From an uncultured Lachnospiraceae bacterium (lineage in GTDB: Bacteria; Bacillota; Clostridia; Lachnospirales; Lachnospiraceae), in contig CAJUFL010000048.1 of assembly GCA_910585605.1 (NCBI GenBank), positions 1 to 30,002 of the forward strand: 30,002 bases of DNA, read 5' to 3'. Below, one piece after another: positions 15,788-23,824 of this stretch. A program made the position numbers and the translations under genes. The notes beneath the pieces were generated by a model. The model searched no databases and was not told the DNA's origin. It saw only the letters and a list, made by a program, of their open reading frames with translations. How positions within the stretch are numbered: the stretch's first letter is position 1; each line of letters begins with the position of its first letter.

Positions 15788-16858
15788 ATGCCTTTTGAGA
15801 TAGTAAGAAATGATATTGTAAATATGCAAGTGGATGCGGTGGTAAACACTGCAAATCCGAACCCTGTCATAGGCTCCGGCGTTGACAGTGGAATACATAA
15901 AAAAGCCGGACATGAGCTGCTTGTGGCAAGACAGAAAATTGGCTGCATTGAGTTCGGTGATGCGGTTATCACTCCTGGATTTGGATTGGATGCCAAGTAC
16001 GTTATTCATACGGTAGGTCCCATTTGGGAGGATGGCAACCACGGAGAGGAGCAGATTCTGTCTTCGTGTTACAGAAAGTCCCTGGCCTTGGCTAAAGAGC
16101 ATGAGTGTGAGTCTATCGCATTTCCTTTGATAGCCACAGGTAATTATGGCTTTCCGAAGCCTCTCGCTCTGCAAATTGCTGTCCGTGAAATCAGCACTTT
16201 CCTTTTGGAAAATGAAATGCAGATTTACCTGGTTGTGCTTGGTAAAGAGGCTTTCGTATTGTCGGAGAAACTGTTCAAGTCCGTCAGTAGCTATATTGAT
16301 GAAAATTATATCTGCAGCAAAACGCTTGATGAATATGGAACGGAAAGCGTATATGGTTCACGGCTTGAAACAAGGCGGATAAGAGAACGGCTGAAACGGA
16401 ACAATCGAATCCGTGAGGATATTTGTCCGTCACAAGCATTGGAAGAGTGCCTTGATATGTCCATTGGGGCAGCAGTTCCAATGGACTCTGATGATTGGGG
16501 ACAGTTATTGAAAGATCTGGATGCAGGTTTTTCTGAAACGCTTCTGCAACTTATCGACCGCACTGGAAAGAAAGACTCTGAAATCTACAAAAAAGCCAAT
16601 GTGGACAGAAAACTGTTCACGAAAATCCAAAATAATATGGATTACAAGCCATCCAAGACAACTGCACTGGCTTTTGCCTTTGCGTTGGAACTGGATATTA
16701 ATGAAGCAAAAGACTTCATTGGAAGAGCAGGCTTTGCCCTCTCTCACAGTAGCAAATTTGATGTGATTGTGGAGTATTTCCTGGTAAACAGAAACTACAA
16801 TGTATTTGAATTGAATGAGGTTCTGTTTGCTTTTGCCCAACCGCTTATCGGTGCATAA
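15788..16858 (+). CDS. Macrodomain protein with a C-terminal HTH-like domain
   Basis: The 356-residue product has a macrodomain at about 1-170, which binds or removes ADP-ribose. The nucleotide-binding strand is VDAVVNTANPNP (16-26), the loop GSGVDSGIHKKAGHE follows, and IAFPLIATGNYGFP (about 117-130) is the second binding loop. The asparagine that MacroD-type hydrolases use is kept. After a linker, about 225-356 is a helical domain reading IYKKANVDRKLFTKIQNNMD then KPSKTTALAFAFALELDINE, resembling an XRE-like HTH followed by helices. GGAGGTCACCT precedes the ATG, 31 bases after the Fic stop. The C-terminal module may target it to DNA or a partner. Confidence 0.88.
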   Translation: MPFEIVRNDIVNMQVDAVVNTANPNPVIGSGVDSGIHKKAGHELLVARQKIGCIEFGDAVITPGFGLDAKYVIHTVGPIWEDGNHGEEQILSSCYRKSLALAKEHECESIAFPLIATGNYGFPKPLALQIAVREISTFLLENEMQIYLVVLGKEAFVLSEKLFKSVSSYIDENYICSKTLDEYGTESVYGSRLETRRIRERLKRNNRIREDICPSQALEECLDMSIGAAVPMDSDDWGQLLKDLDAGFSETLLQLIDRTGKKDSEIYKKANVDRKLFTKIQNNMDYKPSKTTALAFAFALELDINEAKDFIGRAGFALSHSSKFDVIVEYFLVNRNYNVFELNEVLFAFAQPLIGA

Positions 16859-16887
16859 AAATGTCGCATACCATGCGACCATTCATT

Positions 16888-16928
16888 CTCCTGTTTTCTT
16901 ATAATGAAATCACAATAAAAAACAGGAG
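16888..16928 (+). promoter_or_regulatory. Inverted repeat sequestering the VWA gene's RBS
   Basis: CTCCTGTTTT (16888-16897) is the exact complement of AAAACAGGAG (16919-16928), and the right arm is the Shine-Dalgarno sequence of the VWA gene. Folded, the RNA would hide the binding site. A second small hairpin, GTCGCAT/ATGCGAC, is at 16863-16879. Confidence 0.65.
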
Positions 16929-16938
16929 GATTTCAAAA

Positions 16939-17582
16939 ATGACAGAACTTATATTTATTTTAGACCGCAGTGGTTCCATGCCGGGACTGGAAAAAGACAC
17001 TATCGGAGGATTCAACTCCATGTTGGTAAAGCAGCGTAAGGAGTCGGGTAATGCCGTAGTATCCACAGTGCTGTTTGACAATGAAACAGAGGTAATTCAT
17101 GACCGTGTTGCTATTGCAGACGTACCGAACCTTACTGATAAAGAATATTTCGTATGCAATATTTCGTATGTGGCTGCACAGCACTTTTAGATGCTGTTGG
17201 TGGTGTAATCCATCATATCGGGAATGTTCACAAATATGCCCGTAAAGAAGATGCGCCGGAAAAGACCCTCTTTATCATCACCACTGATGGTATGGAAAAT
17301 GCCAGCCATCGTTATACCTACGATAAGGTGCGCCATATGATTGAGCGTCAAAAAGAGCGTCACGGTTGGGAGTTTCTTTTCCTTGGAGCAAACATCGACG
17401 CAGCGGTAGAAGCCAGAAAATCGATGGCTGCCAACTATCACTGTGATGAGGTTGGAACGGCACTCAACTACGAAGTCATTAGCGAGGCAATTACCAGCGT
17501 AAGAGCGTGTGCAGCGCCGCTTAGTGCTGACTGGAAAAAGAAGATTGATGCGGATTATAAGAAAAGAGGTGGCGAGAGATGA
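16939..17582 (+). pseudogene. VWA-domain protein, split by a 14-bp tandem duplication
   Basis: The first part (16939-17190) starts with ELIFILDRSGSMPGLEKDTI, the MIDAS motif DxSxS of von Willebrand A domains, and ends early at TAG. The second (from 17154, in the +1 frame) resumes with GCTALLDAVGGVIHHIG and TLFIITTDGMENASHRYTYD, the later MIDAS T and D. The break is an imperfect tandem duplication of 14 bases (AATATTTCGTATGC then AATATTTCGTATGT, 17144-17171); removing one unit restores one frame of about 210 residues. VWA proteins bind metal ions and assemble protein complexes. The stop overlaps the next gene's start (ATGA). RBS AGGAGG lies 10 bases before the ATG. Confidence 0.85.
17144..17171 (+). 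repeat. 14-bp tandem duplication inside the VWA gene
   Basis: Two copies, 17144-17157 and 17158-17171, differ only at their last base (C/T). The unit is not a multiple of three, so its copy number switches the gene between broken and whole. Confidence 0.9.
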
Positions 17583-18382
17583 TTGGAGCAATCTTAGGTG
17601 ATATCATCGGTAGTCCTTATGAATTTGACTGTGGTAACAAGAGCAAAGATTTCCCTTTGTTCTCCCGAAAATCTACCTATACGGATGATACCGTAATGAC
17701 TTTGGCGGTTGGTCTGACTATTCTTGATGCACAGCCGAGTGCTTCGGATGATTGGATTTTGCGAATCCTTGCTAACGGTATGCGTCAGTTTGGAAAGATG
17801 TATCCGAATGCCGGGTACGGAGGAATGTTCCGACAGTGGCTCCGTAATCCTGAGTGCCAGGCTTATAATAGTTTTGGCAATGGTTCTGCAATGCGTGTTT
17901 CCACGGTAGCATGGTTATATAACGATATCGATGCTGTCAGACACGCAGCAAAGCTTTCTGCCGAAGTTACCCACAATCATCTGGAAGGAATCAAGGGTGC
18001 TGAAGCAACTGCTAGTGCTATTTTTCTGGCAAGAACCGGACACAGCAAAGCGGAAATTAAAGAATTTATTGGACACGAATTTGTTTATGAGTTGAATCGT
18101 ACTTGCGATGAAATCAGACCAGGATATTTTCATACAGAAACCTGCATGGAAACCGTGCCGGAAGCCATCACGGCTTTCTTGGAAGGAAACAGCTTTGAAG
18201 ATGTTATCCGTACCGCTGTATCCCTCGGTGGTGACTGTGATACACTGGCAGCAATTGCGGGCAGCATTGCAGAAGGCTTCTATGGCGTCCCTGCTGAACT
18301 GAAGGAAGAATGCTATAAACGTCTGCCGGAGCCGTTGCTTAAGGTGTTGAATGCGTTTGAGGAGTACCTCGACCGAAGATAA
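17579..18382 (+). CDS. ADP-ribosylglycohydrolase (DraG/ARH family)
   Basis: The 267-residue protein belongs to the all-helical ADP-ribosylhydrolase family that removes ADP-ribose from proteins or small molecules with two Mg ions. Metal ligands are visible: YTDDTVMT near 34-41 (T35, D36, D37) and GGDCDTLAAIAG near 217 (D, D and T), with HNHLEGIKGAEA near 133. The GDxxG start (ILGDIIGSPYEF) is typical. C replaces the usual T in GGDTDT, a substitution outside the metal aspartates. It overlaps the VWA gene by 4 bases (ATGA), so translational coupling is likely and the broken VWA frame may lower its expression. It complements the macrodomain protein upstream: two folds for removing ADP-ribose in one operon. 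Confidence 0.92.
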   Translation: MIGAILGDIIGSPYEFDCGNKSKDFPLFSRKSTYTDDTVMTLAVGLTILDAQPSASDDWILRILANGMRQFGKMYPNAGYGGMFRQWLRNPECQAYNSFGNGSAMRVSTVAWLYNDIDAVRHAAKLSAEVTHNHLEGIKGAEATASAIFLARTGHSKAEIKEFIGHEFVYELNRTCDEIRPGYFHTETCMETVPEAITAFLEGNSFEDVIRTAVSLGGDCDTLAAIAGSIAEGFYGVPAELKEECYKRLPEPLLKVLNAFEEYLDRR

Positions 18383-18478
18383 TATTGCTGAATGTATGCT
18401 GGATAGTAAAGCATAGTGACAGCAACCGATAATTTTACAACAACTTCAAAATAGAATTACTGAAAAGAGGAAAAGACT

Positions 18479-19165
18479 ATGTTTTACGAACCGCAGACAT
18501 TGATTATTGTATATAAGGATGAGATGCTTGCCAACCAAATGAAAAAGATGATTGAAACCAAGGATGATACTGCAGATTCCGTAACCGGAACATGTGATAA
18601 TAGTATCAACGTGGTTGCATGGACTGAAAAGGTGTGGCTTGCAAATAAGAAGGCCGGAAATATCACATCAAAGGTTCTCTTCTTGGGTGATATTAAGGGA
18701 GTAGATAAACTGATTCCAGTGCTTGATGTTAAGTTTGACAGGCATGGTATCCGTTATGGATGGGCTGGTAACCAGGCGGTCATCTATGTGTCTCCAAGTG
18801 AGATTAAATCCATTGATAGTTATCGTGCTTTTCATGAAGAATTGGAAACGTTGCCTGCGCCGCAGGTGGTTAAGGACGCCATTAAACCAAAGGCCGTAGT
18901 TAAGTCTGAAACAGAATCTGTAGAGGAAATGCTGGTTGAAATTCAGCCTGCTGAATCAGAGAAAAAAGGCTTTTTTGCCAAAGGGAAACATATAGCGAAG
19001 AAAGTCGGTCATACCATCGGAGATGCTGTCACAGATGCAAGTGAACGTGCTATGGTTTTCTCAGAAGAGAACTTCAGAAACAAGAAAGAGATGGAACGTC
19101 AAATGCTGTTCTTTGGAGTGATTAGTCTTTACAACGAGGGACTTGAAACGTTCATGAAATCATAA
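18479..19165 (+). CDS. Unrecognised alpha/beta protein
   Basis: This is a 228-residue protein without a family I know. The first 125 residues alternate hydrophobic strands and helices (TLIIVYKDEMLANQMKKMIE, then INVVAWTEKVWLA, then KVLFLGDIKGVDKLIPVL), which suggests a Rossmann- or TIR-like alpha/beta fold without visible catalytic residues. A Pro/Val/Glu-rich linker (about 128-160) leads to a basic amphipathic helical tail (KKGFFAKGKHIAKKVGHTIG) and a final helix. AGAGGAAA precedes the ATG. It is 96 bases after the glycohydrolase gene and 11 bases before the next gene's likely start, so it probably works with the next protein. Confidence 0.7.
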   Translation: MFYEPQTLIIVYKDEMLANQMKKMIETKDDTADSVTGTCDNSINVVAWTEKVWLANKKAGNITSKVLFLGDIKGVDKLIPVLDVKFDRHGIRYGWAGNQAVIYVSPSEIKSIDSYRAFHEELETLPAPQVVKDAIKPKAVVKSETESVEEMLVEIQPAESEKKGFFAKGKHIAKKVGHTIGDAVTDASERAMVFSEENFRNKKEMERQMLFFGVISLYNEGLETFMKS

Positions 19166-19176
19166 AGGTGATGTGT

Positions 19177-20676
19177 ATGGCAGAATTACAGGATGTAAGA
19201 TACGGCTGGGATTTTATGGCCAAGCTGATGGGTGCTGACTTGGCAGGTAGAAGTGCTTACACAGACTATGCCTCCAACGTATTGCAGAATCAGCAGATAG
19301 CCGCTCAAAATTTACATATACAAGAGATTAATGCGGCAATCGATGAATTGGCGACAAGTATAAACGAGCATCCACACTTGAATTTGGGTGTGGAGCAGTT
19401 TAAAGGATATGTGGCTGAAGAATTTGTTTCAGGTACTTTCAATATCGATGCCCTTAGAAAAGGTTCTAAGCACATGGCTTTTACACTGCAGGACAATGGC
19501 TACGGTAGTGTTGATATCGGTACTAACTTTGGAAAAAGTTACAGTCTGAAATATGCTAATGTAGCTGAAAAAGCTGAAAATTATCAAGCAGTCTTAAACG
19601 GAGATACACGCTTGTCAAAGTATCAAGGGCAGGAACGACTAATTGCACCAGAACAGGTTGACGAGGCAAAAGCTTGGGCAGCAAGACGAGCCGCTAAAGA
19701 TATGTACACCAGACCCGATGCGGCAGCGGCTCATAAAGACACTGGAAAACATTTGGTAGGTGTCGTTTCTGATGGAGAGGGTGTACAGAGCCAGGAGTTA
19801 TCTATTAAGGGATCAAAAGCAATCGCAAAGGAAGCGAAGAACGGTGGCTTTGACCCGGAGAAACATGGTATCACCAAGGATGCATATCTTGCGGAAGTTA
19901 GAGTTGATTATCTTAACCAGGCAGTGAAGGCGGGGTTAACAGCAGCAACGATTACTGCCATCACACAGTTGGTTCCGGAGTTGTATAAGGCGATTGACTA
20001 TTTGATAAAGAACGGAGAAATTGATGTAAATCAGTTTGAGAAAGCGGGCGGTAAGGTTATCTCCACAAGCGGTGAAGTATTCCTTCGTGGTTCTATTGCA
20101 TATGGTGTAGAAATGGCAATTCAAGAAGGTCTTCTCGGCGATGGTTTGAAAGCGGTTAATCCATCTTTGGTCGGTGTTGTTGTGACCGTTGTTCTCGGAA
20201 CAATCAAGAATAGCATTCTTGTTGCGGCAGGAAAAATGACATCAGCAGAAATGGGTGTCCAATTTGTTGATACGCTTGTTGTTTCATCGGGATATTTGGT
20301 TTCTATGAAAATTGGTGGTGCCATTGCACAGGCCTTGTTCCCAGAATTGCCGGGCATTGGCTTTGGGATTGGCAGTCTGTTAGGTTGCTCTGTTGCTGCT
20401 GTGTATAACATCGGAAAGAAAAAGCTCATCTCGTTCTGTGTGGACACTGGATTTACTTGTTTTGGTTTGGTAGAACAGAACTATGAACTTCCTGATGAGG
20501 TGCTAAAGGAACTCGGCATTGATACCGTGAAAATTGGCAAAGCCAAAGTCGGAACAACGCAAATAAAAAGAACGGAGCCTATCACTAATGTGGGTAGGAC
20601 ATCCTATGAAACTGTTAATATGACCGTTTTGCGTAGAGGTGTGATCGGGGTTAATAAAATAGGGTATGTTCTTTAG
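19177..20676 (+). CDS. Large unrecognised protein with glycine-rich hydrophobic helices
   Basis: From ATG 19177 (AAAGGTG 6 bases upstream) the product is 499 residues. The N-terminal 240 residues are soluble and helical, with a conserved-looking stretch YQGQERLIAPEQVDEAKAW near 150. The rest is rich in hydrophobic, glycine- and alanine-rich helices (AGLTAATITAITQLVPELY, VGVVVTVVLGTIKNSILVAA, then IGFGIGSLLGCSVAAVYNIG), like glycine-zipper or pore-forming segments. There is no signal peptide. I do not recognise the family. Its place after ADP-ribose and AMPylation genes makes an effector that inserts in membranes a reasonable guess, not a demonstrated function. The C-terminal 70 residues are charged and soluble. 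Confidence 0.7.
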   Translation: MAELQDVRYGWDFMAKLMGADLAGRSAYTDYASNVLQNQQIAAQNLHIQEINAAIDELATSINEHPHLNLGVEQFKGYVAEEFVSGTFNIDALRKGSKHMAFTLQDNGYGSVDIGTNFGKSYSLKYANVAEKAENYQAVLNGDTRLSKYQGQERLIAPEQVDEAKAWAARRAAKDMYTRPDAAAAHKDTGKHLVGVVSDGEGVQSQELSIKGSKAIAKEAKNGGFDPEKHGITKDAYLAEVRVDYLNQAVKAGLTAATITAITQLVPELYKAIDYLIKNGEIDVNQFEKAGGKVISTSGEVFLRGSIAYGVEMAIQEGLLGDGLKAVNPSLVGVVVTVVLGTIKNSILVAAGKMTSAEMGVQFVDTLVVSSGYLVSMKIGGAIAQALFPELPGIGFGIGSLLGCSVAAVYNIGKKKLISFCVDTGFTCFGLVEQNYELPDEVLKELGIDTVKIGKAKVGTTQIKRTEPITNVGRTSYETVNMTVLRRGVIGVNKIGYVL

Positions 20677-20693
20677 TCAGGAGGATTAGGACA

Positions 20694-21620
20694 ATGATAA
20701 ATTTAGGAAAATTGAAGGAAATAAAAGATTTGCGAAAGGTATGGCTGCATGAGGCATTGGACTTTACTCCTTGGCTTGCAGAAGAGGATAATCTTGCGTT
20801 GCTGGCGGATGCTGTTGGCTTGGAGATAACCATCGATGAGACTGAGTCCAGCGTTGGGGATTTTAATGTTGATATTTATGCAATGGAGACTGGAACTGAC
20901 AGAAAAATCATTATTGAAAATCAGCTTGAGGATACCAACCATGACCACTTAGGTAAATTGATAACATATGCGTCTGGCAAATCCGCTGATATTGTCATTT
21001 GGGTTGTTAAAAGAGCGCGTGAAGAACATCGTGCTGCCATCGAATGGCTGAACAATCATACCGATGAGAATATTGCATTCTTCCTGGTAGAAATCAAGTT
21101 GTATCAAATCGGCAATTCAGATATTGCCGTTAAATTTGAAGTGGTAGAAAAGCCAAATGACTGGACGAAGGAGATTAAAAGAAATACAAGCAATTCCCCT
21201 ACGCTGCAGGCAAGATATGATTATTGGGTTGCTTTTAATGATTATGCGTTCCAAAACAATGCGTTTTCAAAGCAGTTCAATAAGCGAAAGGCAAGTACGG
21301 ACCATTGGATGACAATGAGTGTGGGTTCATCAGCTTGTCATATCAGCATTAATCAAATTCGAAAGGATAATCTGATTGTAGTTGAGTGGTACATTTCTGA
21401 TGATAAGGAGTTATTTCATAAGTTCAACGCACACAAGGTGGAAATTGAAGCAGAAATGGATATGAAACTTGATTGGCGAGAATTGCCTGACAAGAAGGCC
21501 AGTCGAATACTTATTACTCATCCAGCGGATTTTGAAAATAAGGATAAATGGTCTGAGCAGTTTGATTGGGTAGTAGATGTTGCTTTGAAAATGAAAAAAG
21601 TGTTTAAGAAATATTTGTAG
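20694..21620 (+). CDS. DUF4268 / PD-(D/E)XK-like protein
   Basis: The 308-residue protein resembles DUF4268-containing proteins of restriction and defence loci. The N-terminal domain (about 50-120) reads VGDFNVDIYAMETGTDRKII then IENQLEDTNHDHLGKLITYA, which fits a PD-(D/E)xK nuclease core as D...E-x-Q followed by the H-LGKLITYA helix. The C-terminal half (about 165-308) matches DUF4268 (RYDYWVAFNDYAFQ, HWMTMSVGSSACHISI). Such proteins are thought to bind or cut DNA. AGGAGG lies 11 bases upstream. It is the last gene of the operon, with a terminator 24 bases after its stop. Confidence 0.8.
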   Translation: MINLGKLKEIKDLRKVWLHEALDFTPWLAEEDNLALLADAVGLEITIDETESSVGDFNVDIYAMETGTDRKIIIENQLEDTNHDHLGKLITYASGKSADIVIWVVKRAREEHRAAIEWLNNHTDENIAFFLVEIKLYQIGNSDIAVKFEVVEKPNDWTKEIKRNTSNSPTLQARYDYWVAFNDYAFQNNAFSKQFNKRKASTDHWMTMSVGSSACHISINQIRKDNLIVVEWYISDDKELFHKFNAHKVEIEAEMDMKLDWRELPDKKASRILITHPADFENKDKWSEQFDWVVDVALKMKKVFKKYL

Positions 21621-21643
21621 TGTATAATAAGTGATAATGAGAT

Positions 21644-21688
21644 AAATCCGAGGGTTGAGGGAGTGATTCCTTTTGACTCTCGGATTTT
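21644..21688 (+). terminator. Terminator of the Fic-to-DUF4268 operon
   Basis: AAATCCGAG (21644-21652) pairs perfectly with CTCGGATTT (21679-21687), followed by T and GCTTTT. The loop is long, about 26 bases. Confidence 0.7.
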
Positions 21689-21730
21689 GCTTTTGGGTAT
21701 CCATCTTGGCTTGAAAAGAATAAGATTAAT

Positions 21731-21812
21731 ACGCAAAACTTCAATCACACAAGTGGATTTAATTTTGCGTTCGCAAAACTTTATAGACTTTTGCGTAATT
21801 TTGTGATATAAT
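21731..21812 (+). promoter_or_regulatory. Promoter and four CGCAAAA-type controller sites
   Basis: The site ACGCAAAACT appears at 21731-21740 and again (CGCAAAACT) at 21772-21780; the reverse form is at 21761-21770 (AATTTTGCGT) and 21787-21796 (ACTTTTGCGT). The middle two form an inverted pair around TTC. The last lies 10 bases before the extended -10 TGATATAAT (21804-21812). This arrangement of alternating sites fits binding by the small XRE protein encoded just after, like a controller (C) protein of a restriction system. Confidence 0.75.
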
Positions 21813-21909
21813 ATTCAACAGAGAAGTTTGCACCTCGAAAAAACGGAAATTACAGATATTCGTGAGTGCATAAGAATGAAAATGGGGTCAAAATATGGAG
21901 GTAAAGCGA

Positions 21910-22158
21910 ATGCGTTTTAGCTACAATAAATTGTGGAAATTATTAATAGACCGAGGAATAAATAAAAAGACCTTGCGTGAGACGAGTGGTATCAGTGCTA
22001 CATCTGTTGCTAAACTCGGAAAAGGTGGCAATGTCAATACAGATGTGCTGCTTAGGATATGTGATGCACTTAACTGTGATGTTGGAGACATCATGGAATT
22101 TGTTCGAGAAGATAAATTTGACGAACAGGAACGAAAGGATGCACTTACCAATGGGTAA
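21910..22158 (+). CDS. Small XRE-type controller protein
   Basis: An 82-residue helix-turn-helix protein (from ATG 21910, with GGAGGT 7 bases upstream; an earlier in-frame ATG at 21895 lacks a site). It reads YNKLWKLLIDRGINKKTLRE then GISATSVAKLGKGGNVNTDV and ends shortly after the fifth helix, as in the HTH_26/YozG-like regulators and R-M controller proteins. Its end overlaps the start of the adenine methyltransferase gene. It probably times the restriction genes by binding the CGCAAAA sites in its own promoter. Nothing else in it suggests a different job. Confidence 0.85.
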   Translation: MRFSYNKLWKLLIDRGINKKTLRETSGISATSVAKLGKGGNVNTDVLLRICDALNCDVGDIMEFVREDKFDEQERKDALTNG

Positions 22159-23824
22159 TATCGATACATCCGTGGCAGGGGTTGGAAAATGCAGTGCCGT
22201 AGATGAGGCATTAAGCCTTTTTTATTTATATATACAAGAGACATACTCGTCTGAAGAGGTTGAATTGATTTGTAATGAATTAAAGGCTATTGCCAGACGA
22301 GAGGACTTTATTTGTAATAAGTTTGATTCAACCAAGCGTACATACACACAAGTTCAAGACGCTCTTTCCAAGATAAATGAAAAACAGAGTATAAGGAAAA
22401 GTAAGGGCGTATATTACACTCCAAATGATGTGGTGCGTTTTATTCTAACAAACAGTATTAAAGCTTCATTTGGAAAACTTACGGTTGCCAATATCAGTGA
22501 TATGAGCCTGGATAATATACCGTACCGTTCATTTTGCTGTAATAAAACCGTATTTGACCCAACGTGCGGAGCGGGAGAATATTTGCTTACTGCACTCGAA
22601 ATGAAAATTAATTTGCTGAAGAACAGGACAAATATTACAAATAATCTTGTGCGAAAAGCAGTATCCACTATTTATGGTAATGATGTGAATGTTGAATCAA
22701 TCATAATTACAGAATTGAGATTGCTGTTACTCATTATAGAGACTTGTGGTGTGGCTTATTGTACTGGTCTTGGTAACATAATGAACAGGCGTTTTATATC
22801 GTTTGATTTTATTGCGGACGAAGCAGCGTTTGAAGATAAATATCATATTGTGGTAGGTAACCCACCTTATGTTGAAGATTTCAAGTCAGGTATTGAACTC
22901 AGCGATAGGTACGGAAACATATATGCCAATATCCTGCTCAATGCAGCTAAAAAACTCGAAAAAAATGGTACTATTGGCTTTATTATTCCGCTTTCATATG
23001 TATCTACTCCGAGAATGAAAAAACTTAGAGATGAATTAGGGTTGCTGGTTTCGGAACAGTATATTTTGAGTTTTGCAGACAGACCGGATTGTTTATTTGA
23101 TTCGGTGCATCAGAAATTGTGCATTTTGATTGGCAAAGATAAAAAGTCAGAAAAGACCGTTTATACTGGAAATTATCAATATTGGTATAAGAAAGAACGT
23201 GCTACTCTTTTTACAGACATTCAAATGGTTAAAAATAAGCACGAAAATGCAGATTTTATTCCTAAACTGGGAACTGAGCAGGATATCGTCATATACAAAA
23301 AGATTACTGACACAAGAAAAATGCAGTCAGTATATGATATATCGAAAAATGGGACGGAGTCTGTATACTTAAATCGCCGTGAAGCATTTTGGATGAAAGC
23401 TTACAGAGAACAGGTGGATGACCCAGAATATAAGGTGTTCAGTTTCAAAAGTCCGATAGAGGCGGATTATTGTTATTGCCTGATCAACTCTTCCTTGTTT
23501 TGGTGGTACTGGATTAGCGTGTCTGACTGTTGGCACGTTAGTAAAGATTTAAACGGCTTCATGATGCCAATGAAGGTAAATATGGCCGGAGCTACAGAAT
23601 TGGCACAAGGCTTGAGACAGAGATTAGAAGAAACAAAAGTGTATGTAGGTACAAAACAAACGCAGTATGAATACAAACATCGAGAGTGTTTGGAGGAGAT
23701 TCGTGCAATAGATGATTTTATAAATGCTGCGTATGGATTAACTGAAGCCGAAAGCAACTATATAAAGAATTTTGCTATTAGGTACAGAACAAGCGGAGGA
23801 ATTGACGCAGATGAAAATAATTGA
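22151..23824 (+). CDS. N6-adenine DNA methyltransferase (Eco57I/N6_Mtase type)
   Basis: This enzyme methylates adenine in DNA from SAM. Motif I is FDPTCGAGEYLL (about 135-146) and the catalytic motif IV is NPPY at about 237-240. The C-terminal part looks like a target-recognition region (SDCWHVSKDLNGFMMP). KSKGVYYTPNDVVRF before motif I is typical of the Eco57I/type I-like group. The length from 22151 is 557. Start could also be 22139; the open frame runs back to 21977 but overlaps the controller gene. No cleavage domain is fused. It overlaps the controller stop by 8 bases and the next methyltransferase's start by 14, so translation is coupled. Confidence 0.88.
   Translation: MGNIDTSVAGVGKCSAVDEALSLFYLYIQETYSSEEVELICNELKAIARREDFICNKFDSTKRTYTQVQDALSKINEKQSIRKSKGVYYTPNDVVRFILTNSIKASFGKLTVANISDMSLDNIPYRSFCCNKTVFDPTCGAGEYLLTALEMKINLLKNRTNITNNLVRKAVSTIYGNDVNVESIIITELRLLLLIIETCGVAYCTGLGNIMNRRFISFDFIADEAAFEDKYHIVVGNPPYVEDFKSGIELSDRYGNIYANILLNAAKKLEKNGTIGFIIPLSYVSTPRMKKLRDELGLLVSEQYILSFADRPDCLFDSVHQKLCILIGKDKKSEKTVYTGNYQYWYKKERATLFTDIQMVKNKHENADFIPKLGTEQDIVIYKKITDTRKMQSVYDISKNGTESVYLNRREAFWMKAYREQVDDPEYKVFSFKSPIEADYCYCLINSSLFWWYWISVSDCWHVSKDLNGFMMPMKVNMAGATELAQGLRQRLEETKVYVGTKQTQYEYKHRECLEEIRAIDDFINAAYGLTEAESNYIKNFAIRYRTSGGIDADENN

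Noticed and set aside
20121..20447. 108-codon - strand frame inside the hydrophobic protein gene
   Set aside because: Shadow of the real + strand frame, proline/threonine-rich in the way antisense frames are.
21977..22150. N-terminal extension of the adenine methyltransferase to 21977
   Set aside because: Overlaps the controller gene, has no ribosome binding site, and the added residues do not look like protein.
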